Part shown: piece by piece, positions 58,083-64,000 of the stretch
Numbering within the stretch: the first letter of the stretch is position 1
How the letters are laid out: each line of letters opens with the position of its first letter
Position numbers and translations under genes: made by a program
DNA from: Polyporus tsugae
Lineage: Eukaryota > Basidiomycota > Agaricomycetes > Polyporales > Polyporaceae
Assembly (NCBI GenBank): GCA_024305745.1
Contig: JAHRBS010000006.1
Span: 1,304,501-1,368,500 of the forward strand
Reading direction: 5' to 3'
Length of the DNA stretch: 64,000 nucleotides
Notes under the pieces: model-generated
Databases searched by the model: none
What the model was told of the DNA's origin: nothing
Seen by the model: the letters and a program-made list of their open reading frames with translations, nothing else

Positions 58083-59020
58083 TCAGTCAACGGGACCATA
58101 AGCCCTAACCCAGCGTCGCACCGACATACCTCTTCTGTTGAGAAGGGACGGGACCGCCTGAACGCCTCGCTTGCACAACTTCGGCAGCTTGTCCTCGATG
58201 CCCTCCCGAAACCGGCGCCCTTCGACCAGGGACAGCATGAAGTTGAACTCACGGGCCACCGGGGAAAGTGCGAACTCCAGCCGTTCCGTGACCTTCAGCC
58301 GGCCTCTCTCGAGGATCGCATCCAATTCTTCCAAGTCATGTCTACAGATGCCCTCCCGGCCGCCCTTGATCGTCAGGCGCGTCAACTTGTTGAAGCACGA
58401 TCTCGGGAAGTCATCTGCCAAAACGTACCCCACGGCATGAATATCCATCACTGCCTCGGACTCGGATGAGGGAGCGGCAAAGTACTCACCTCGGGCTTGT
58501 ATGCGCAACCAATCGACGGAGAACGAGACTGTTTTTAGGAACTGCACATATTCCGGGTTTATCGACGCGCTGGGGTTACCGCCAAGGCTGAATCGGAGCT
58601 GGCGCATAGTAGATTTCGAAGGGGTACAGCGGACCAGCCAATCGAATAGAGTCCTGACGCAGTCGTCCTTGACGTAGACCTGGATCGAGAATGCGACCAA
58701 CCACGGTCGTGGCTGAGGCGCGAGCGTACTCCCAACAGTAGTGCATCGGGTTGAGAGGGCCACTGCACGGCGTAGACTCGGAGCATTAGGGTAGACAGGG
58801 CGGGAATGGCGACGAGAACGCGTCGGAACATGTTGGACGACTGGAACTTGGCCAAAATGTCGTACTGCGAAGGTGAGAAAACGTGTACGTCGCCGAAGAA
58901 GCGATGTCTGCTCGCGGTCACCCAGACGTGACAAACCAATGCGCAGCTGCACAGAGAGCTGGTATCATCGACATGGGCGATGATGATGTCGGTGAGTTCC
59001 CCGGGGAGGGGGGATGGCAT
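58083..59020 (-). CDS. F-box domain protein, 270 residues
   Basis: Three exons, 58730..59020, 58490..58679 and 58083..58414 (813 nt). The start at 59020 opens on the F-box: MPSPLPGELTDIIIAHVDDT, then LCSCALVCHVWVTASRHRFF and GDVHVFSP, the usual arrangement in basidiomycete F-box genes. The remainder (RQLRFSLGGNPS, DDFPRSCFNKLTRLTIKGG, ELDAILERGRLKVTERLEF, IEDKLPKLCKRGV) resembles the degenerate leucine-rich ends of these proteins. Introns are 50 and 75 nt. It is a likely substrate receptor for an SCF ubiquitin ligase. It is shorter than most relatives, and the family is prone to rapid birth and decay, so recent truncation is possible, but the frame is intact. Confidence 0.78.
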
Positions 59021-60632
59021 TTTTTCCCGCCATATGTGCATAGGTCGACGCGTTTCGGATCCGTCAATGATGATGAACTTCAACCACCAAGTTCGAACCC
59101 CGAGGGCGACAAGGAGGAGGTCGGTAACGTTTTGCACTGGTTGCCGGTCTTGGATGACTACAGACTAGTGATATGGGGATCAAAAGCGCATTGACATGGA
59201 GGGGAGTTTGAAGGGAGGCCCGGCCATGGCCCATGAGACCCGGTGAAAAGTCCCTAGGGCAGGTTTCGGCGAGAAATGGCAAAATCGGCAAACGCCATAT
59301 GAGATATGGCAGGTTCAGGCCAATTTCACCGGCGGGCGCTACCCGCCCAATTTGGACGTGTCTTGACCGAGTTCGATCCTGCTCCAGCCTCTTTGCTTCG
59401 CTGTCTCGTTCCAGCGCAAGAACGCGGATGCTTGACTTCAATCTGACTTGTTGCAAGTCTCAAGAAAGCATGCATGCGGCGTGCGTGCTTGCTTGAGACT
59501 AGCTTCTGCGTCTTGTTTCGTTTTGCAGCCCCCCCGCCGTTGCAAAGCCCGTGCCCGGACCACCATCCCGCCTTTCCTGTCGCGATCGAACTTTTCCCCG
59601 ACCGGCCATATAAAGACGGCTTCTCGTCGCGATTCCCTCTCGTTGCCTCTTGTTCCCTCCCATCACCTTGGTCCCGGACTTCCCTCCATCTCTTCCGCTC
59701 CCGCTGGGTATATGCAGTTACCCGATATCCCCCAGGGCCGACGGCACGATACAAGGTGGGTAGTGATAGACTCGGGTTCTCGCGGTGCTCTGATGAGCTT
59801 CTTGGGACACGCAGCTTGCGGTGAATGTTCGGGTGGCGCATATAGTGAGTTCTCTCTTCGTTGGTGCATATATGCGTGTTGAGAGGGTTTTGACGTCAGC
59901 ACATCGAGCCGGGCTCGGGTCAACGGTGGAATTCGGAGGCAGGCCGACGTTCGCGACGACCATGAGCTGGGCTAGACCGCGGCCGCGGCCGCGGTAGCGT
60001 CACGGTATTGCGTAGCTAGTACTACTATTACCACTGTATTATATTGTATTGGAAGCCATTAATCGCATCTGCATTCCCTGGGCTACTATTCGCGCGATCC
60101 TGAGCAGGATACATCCTAAATATAGAGACCACAGATTCCGCCATATATTGCCCGAAATCGCAGATTTTGGAAGAAAGTGCCAGACGAAAAATATGCTATA
60201 CGGTAAAATTTGAGGCGATATATGGCGATTGTCGCTCCTTAAGAATTTGCCATACCTCGGCAGATTCTGCCATGAGAGATTGAGTCTGACATGGCGCCGG
60301 AATGAGACAGGCGCTCGATCGAGATAACGCTCATACTGAACATCTGGCGCAAGCAATGCCGTGTCTGGGAAGCCCCAACGGCTGCGTTAAAGTAATGAAC
60401 CGCAACACCACGCATCTGACAGGTGACATAGCTAGTAAAGAGAAGGCGTACAGTTATAAGCTTCGGGGAAGGGGTGTTGAGACGACGGAAGCAGCAAAAA
60501 CATGACGTGACGTTGTACTCAGATAGCACGAACGTCCTTAATTAACGCAAGGGTCCCGAAAAGTCTAAAGCCTATCGTGCTCTCCGAACCCTCGTCTCTA
60601 CCTCTCTCAGCGTTCCTGAGTACCCTGGAAAT
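59021..60632. other. Intergenic with palindromes and AT-rich patches
   Basis: 1.6 kb. It contains an imperfect hairpin at 59458..59503 (TCTCAAGAAAGCATGC against GCGTGCTTGCTTGAGA), a perfect 20-bp GC palindrome at 59976..59995 and an AT-rich stretch at 60100..60290 with repeated GCCATAT/ATATGGC words. No coding chain could be built. Confidence 0.5.
59976..59995. repeat. Perfect 20-bp GC palindrome (two overlapping NotI-like cores)
   Basis: ACCGCGGCCGCGGCCGCGGT reads the same on both strands. It is surrounded by ordinary intergenic sequence. Confidence 0.8.
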
Positions 60633-61315
60633 CTAGGTCCGCTTCCACCAAATAATGAATACGATGATCATGCCAACAAAGATCACGGCCCCGAACACGG
60701 ACCCCAATATCGTGGCCAGTTCGGAGGGGCTGGAAGAGTCCGTGGACGTAGGCGTGGGGGTAGAGGGGTCGGAGCCGGAGTCGGAGTCGACACCGTCCGA
60801 GTCGCCTGTGGCGGTGGCGGTGGCCACGGGGCTCGACGCCTCGCTGGGTGCGTGAGGCGTGACAGGAATGGAAGAGTGCTCCTCTGCCGTACTCTCTGGC
60901 TGCGTGTGGGAAGGAAGCTGTGTACCGGTGGGTAGAGGGGAAAGGGACGTTCGGGACGGCGTTGGGGGGATGATGACTTGTAGTGTTGTGGACGCAGGCG
61001 GTGCCTGTAGAGCGATAGCCCGGTTTGCAAGGGCGTTGGGCAGTTCGTCCCGAGCCATGGGAGAGATGCCTCTTCGGAGGCCATTGAGCTCGTCGCAGTT
61101 ACCTCCACTGACACATATGAGTGCGAGGGACAGTGGAATCTCCGGCACGTTGGCGAGCCCTCCCAACTCCTGCTCAGACGAAACGAAAGGTTAGCATCAA
61201 TGTGGTATAATTCGTGAAATGCACTGACCTTCCCCGCCAGAGTGGATAGTAAAACCTTAGGCAATGGATGTGCGGCGGCACAGACCAGTAGCACCAAGAA
61301 CCAGATAAGATGCAT
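60633..61315 (-). CDS. P2: secreted-then-anchored membrane protein, paralogue of P1, family unknown
   Basis: Two exons, 61229..61315 (87 nt, the same length as in P1) and 60633..61169, encode 207 residues. The signal peptide is MHLIWFLVLLVCAAAHPLPK. Exon 2 opens ELGGLANVPEIPLSLALICV, then SGGNCDELNGLRRGISPMAR and DELPNALANRA. A Pro/Ser/Thr-rich stalk, a transmembrane helix (ILGSVFGAVIFVGMIIVFII) and a very short WWKRT tail follow. Shared with P1: MHL start, ELGGL, C-V-x-G-x-x-C-D, ARD-x-LP-x-x-LA-x-R and the phase-0 intron just before ELGGL. The cytoplasmic ends differ. I cannot place the family. Confidence 0.75.
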
Positions 61316-62047
61316 GGTCCGTGCTATAGCGCGCGAGGTCTCTGTCGAGGAGAAAGGTGGGTCGCCGTTGGCGGCAGGAGGCACTCTGCTGTTACTTTAG
61401 TATGCCCGTAATAAAGCAGGTGATCCACATACAAGGACACATGCCGACGAGTCCGAGCCTTCAGGACACCGCACTGGCAAACGTGCTTCTAGTACAAGGC
61501 TTCCAGGACGTATCGATACGTATCCTGTGCACGACAGAGTCGACATGCCTCGTTTGAAGAGGTTCTGATGAATTCAAGTACAAGAAGAAAGCTATAATTA
61601 CATATCGGGCGCGATCTCGTATGGTCGGTCGACCGAACGGAGGACGCGTGGTAGGCTATTTTTGCGCGGATACGCGTTTAACGTTAACGTTCAGTGAATG
61701 CTCTGGCAGTGGTACTGGATCCGGAGTCTGCTCGATCACTTACCATGTTCTCCGCTGCTCCCAATTCTGAAAGGCGGGGAGGTTTGAGATGACGAGTGGT
61801 GCAGGACCCAGGTAAGTACGAGTAAGAAGTTGACCTGAACATCATGATCATGTGGCGGAACAACACGTCGGCGCTTACTGTGGTCGCGGCCGACAACGCA
61901 GATGAGTCAGTCATATTCATCCGATAGACCCGAATCTCATCATTGCTCATAACCTCCCTTAAGTCGTGCTTTGTATCATATACTTATACTTGCCACCGTT
62001 TGACTTGCTCCCTCGTAAACACCGTGCGCGACCTACCCGGATTCAAG
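61316..62047. other. Intergenic, divergent promoters of P2 and the Nudix gene
   Basis: 732 bp without a convincing exon chain. A GTTTAACGTTAACG sequence lies near 61676. Confidence 0.45.
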
Positions 62048-63389
62048 ATGCCAGCCCCAATCCCAACCGCGCCGCAATCCTTCCTCCAAATCCTCGCCAA
62101 CTGCGACAACTTCCGCCTCCCATCCATCTCCAGTTCAAAGTCCCCAGAAACCGAGCCCCTCGTTCCCTGGCTCCTCTTCCCCACCCCCACGTCCCCCGCG
62201 GTTGGCCTCCTGCGCCCCGAGATCGTCGCGCAGCTCCGTGCGGACAACGCGGCGTCTCTGTCCCCGTCCTGGCAGTTCTCCGACGCGCTCGACGGCGGAA
62301 GCGAAACCTCCACCTCCCCGCCCGCCTGGGTCAGCTTCGCGCAGGGGATCGACACGCCCGCGGCGCGCTCGCGCGTCATGAAGGAGCTCTGCGAGCGCTG
62401 GCGCGACACCGGGTTCTGGCCAGACGAGGTCGGCCCGCGCAAGTGGCGAGGCGAGCTCTATCCCGTCTACCGCAACCCCTTCGGGCCGCGCGACTACCCT
62501 GGCCGCCGTGCAGACGAGTCGGAGGCGGAGAGAGGGGGGGACAGCCTGAACTACGCGTTCGAGATGGAGCGCGCGGCGAGCGGGTTGTTCGGGATCGTCA
62601 CGTTCGGGATACACATGACGGTGTACGAGGAGGTGCGTGGCCCGGACGGGGCGGTCGTAGACTACAACGTGTGGGTGCCGAGGCGGGCGACGACGAAGCA
62701 GACATGGCCGGGCTATCTGGACAACAGCGTTGCGGGCGGGATCGAGGCGGGGCTGGGGGTGCTGGACTGTGTGGTGAAGGAGTCGATGGAGGAGGCGAGC
62801 ATCCCGCCCGAGGTGGTGAGGCGCCACGCGACGGCGGTGGGGGTTATCAGCTACTTTTTCAGGTGAGCGGGTCTTTTGTGCGCGGTCGAGGCGTTGGGTG
62901 GGTGAGGGATGATGGGCTGCTAGGACTCCGCGGGGTTGGCTGCAGCCGGAGATCGAGTAAGTATTCCGCCACCGTTCGTTCGAGTGCTGCACTGAATCTA
63001 GACATCGTTAGATACGTCTATGATCTTTGTCTCTCACCCGAATGGGGCGTGCAGCCTCAGCCGCTTGACGGCGAGGTCGAATCGTTCGAGGTGTGCTCGT
63101 TCCCCATCGGGCTTTCTGGTTGCCTCACATGCTCTCCTCCAGCTGCTCCCGCTCGCGAAAGTGGTCGAGCACATCCGATCTGGAGTGTTCAAGTACAACT
63201 GTGCCCCGGGTGCGCCCTCTGTCGCTCTATCTTCAACGGCTGCTGATGTGCTCTTGCGCGGTCGTAGTGCTGATAGACTTCATGGTGAGGAAGGGAATCA
63301 TCACACCCGAAAACGAAGCGGACTACCAGGAGATTGTCACCCGGCTGCACGGGCGATTCGAGCATGACAGGTGGACGGCGGGTCTGTGA
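62048..63389 (+). CDS. Nudix hydrolase, DUF4743 / thiamine-pyrophosphokinase-related type
   Basis: Predicted 371 residues in five exons: 62048..62862, 62924..62956, 63012..63090, 63143..63209, 63268..63389 (1116 nt). The N-terminal half has CERWRDTGFWPDEVGPRKWR and ELYPVYRNPFG, the DUF4743 pattern. The Nudix core follows: MERAASGLFGIVTFGIHMTV, WPGYLDNSVAGGIEAG, VVKESMEEASIP (Nudix box with Lys for the usual Arg) and, across introns, WLQPEIEYVYDLCLSPEWG and VLIDFMVRKGIITPENEADY. Relatives include yeast YJR142W and the N-terminal part of fission yeast Tnr3; some hydrolyse oxidised or modified thiamine diphosphate. The exact substrate is inferred. Exon 2 is only 33 nt. Confidence 0.9.
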
Positions 63390-63768
63390 TGATCGCGTGC
63401 ATTCTGATATGCGCCGCGTCTACATGTATAATATCACAAGGTATGTACGCGAACACCGCTGTAAGTGGCTGCGATGTGTTGTGAACGTGAAAGCTGATAT
63501 CCTGATAAGGTTAGGTTGAAAGTGGGCATCGTACTACTTAATATTTGTGGCCCGTGAAATCCTTGGGCAAAGGTCTCTAAGTTCAATATATATCTGCTAC
63601 GTCCTAGATCCGCGACCAATCGGCAGCCCACCGTCTCTCTGCACCTAACTTTGCACCTAACTCGCCCCCAACATCCACCCACGGAGCGAGCGCCATGGTA
63701 CATATGTGGTTGCTCAGACTCGGTCTCCGCAAGATGTTCAACGTGAGCGCAGGCACCCTGGGCCTGAT
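63390..63768. other. Intergenic
   Basis: 379 bp between the Nudix stop and the next F-box start; no feature beyond the expected terminator and promoter. Confidence 0.45.
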
Positions 63769-64000
63769 ATGCCGATGCCGTTCGTCCCTCCTGAGATCAC
63801 GGACCACATCATCTCGTTGATAGAGGGAGGCGACAAAAGCACGCCATACAACTGTGCGCTGGTTTGTCGTCACTGGTTACCCGCAAGCAGGTACCACCTC
63901 TTCCATCTCCGAGGAGCCAGGGTATGATCACCAGATCGCCTATCTACCCCCTGAGGGCGAGTGAGCCGGGCTGGGCACCTCTAAGCTCTATTGACGGCTA
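63769..64000 (+). CDS. F-box domain protein, 5' part only (cut by the window edge)
   Basis: Exon 1 spans about 63769..63921 and is followed by a GTATGA donor. It encodes MPMPFVPPEITDHIISLIEG, then CALVCRHWLPASRYHLFHLR, a standard F-box with the LVCRxWLPxSRYHLF pattern common in basidiomycetes. The rest of the gene lies beyond the right edge. A second Met two codons downstream (63775) is an equal candidate start. Confidence 0.75.

Noticed and set aside
62750..62820. Degenerate Nudix box as a sign of lost activity
   Set aside because: The Lys-for-Arg change (KESMEEAS) fits what I recall of the DUF4743 branch, so it is not evidence for inactivation here.

Overview
The window is nuclear DNA of a basidiomycete fungus, most likely a wood-decay Agaricomycete. 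The genes are split by many GT..AG introns of about 45-80 nt. Several families are typical of that class: FunK1 (fungal-type) protein kinases, F-box proteins with degenerate C-terminal halves, a DUF6534-type multi-span membrane protein, a heme-thiolate peroxygenase and a thaumatin-like protein. I rebuilt exons by hand from splice signals and protein continuity. For almost every complete gene the exon lengths sum to a multiple of three.

Left part (1-16 kb): the 5' end of a secreted thaumatin-like gene, a short-chain dehydrogenase with 11 exons, a MYND zinc-finger protein, a full-length FunK1 kinase (copy A), an HNH-nuclease-like remnant, and a decayed FunK1 copy (B). Middle (16-38 kb): a single-pass membrane protein and then a dense housekeeping block: an aldo-keto reductase, ribosomal protein eS30, EMC2, the trifunctional folate enzyme FOL1, the autophagy kinase ATG1, an F-box protein, RCF1, URM1 and a membrane-anchored peroxygenase. 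Right part (38-64 kb): FunK1 copies C and D with an 829-bp inverted-repeat element between them, a small signal-anchored membrane protein (P1), an F-box/leucine-rich protein, a large Sds3/Dep1-like chromatin protein, a DUF6534-like membrane protein, FunK1 copy E (pseudogene), another F-box protein, a paralogue of P1 (P2), a Nudix protein and the start of one more F-box gene.

The main theme is FunK1 turnover. Five copies lie in about 50 kb. A and D are intact, about 870 residues long, and share a promoter block; they form an inverted segmental duplication about 32 kb apart that brackets the housekeeping genes. B, C and E belong to a short form that lacks most of the N-terminal half. B and C share a deletion that removes the catalytic HRD loop, yet C keeps an open frame. 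E is a mosaic of short and long forms. A second novelty is the P1/P2 pair of secreted, membrane-anchored proteins, which share a cysteine motif, the intron position and the exon-1 length and which I cannot assign to any named family.
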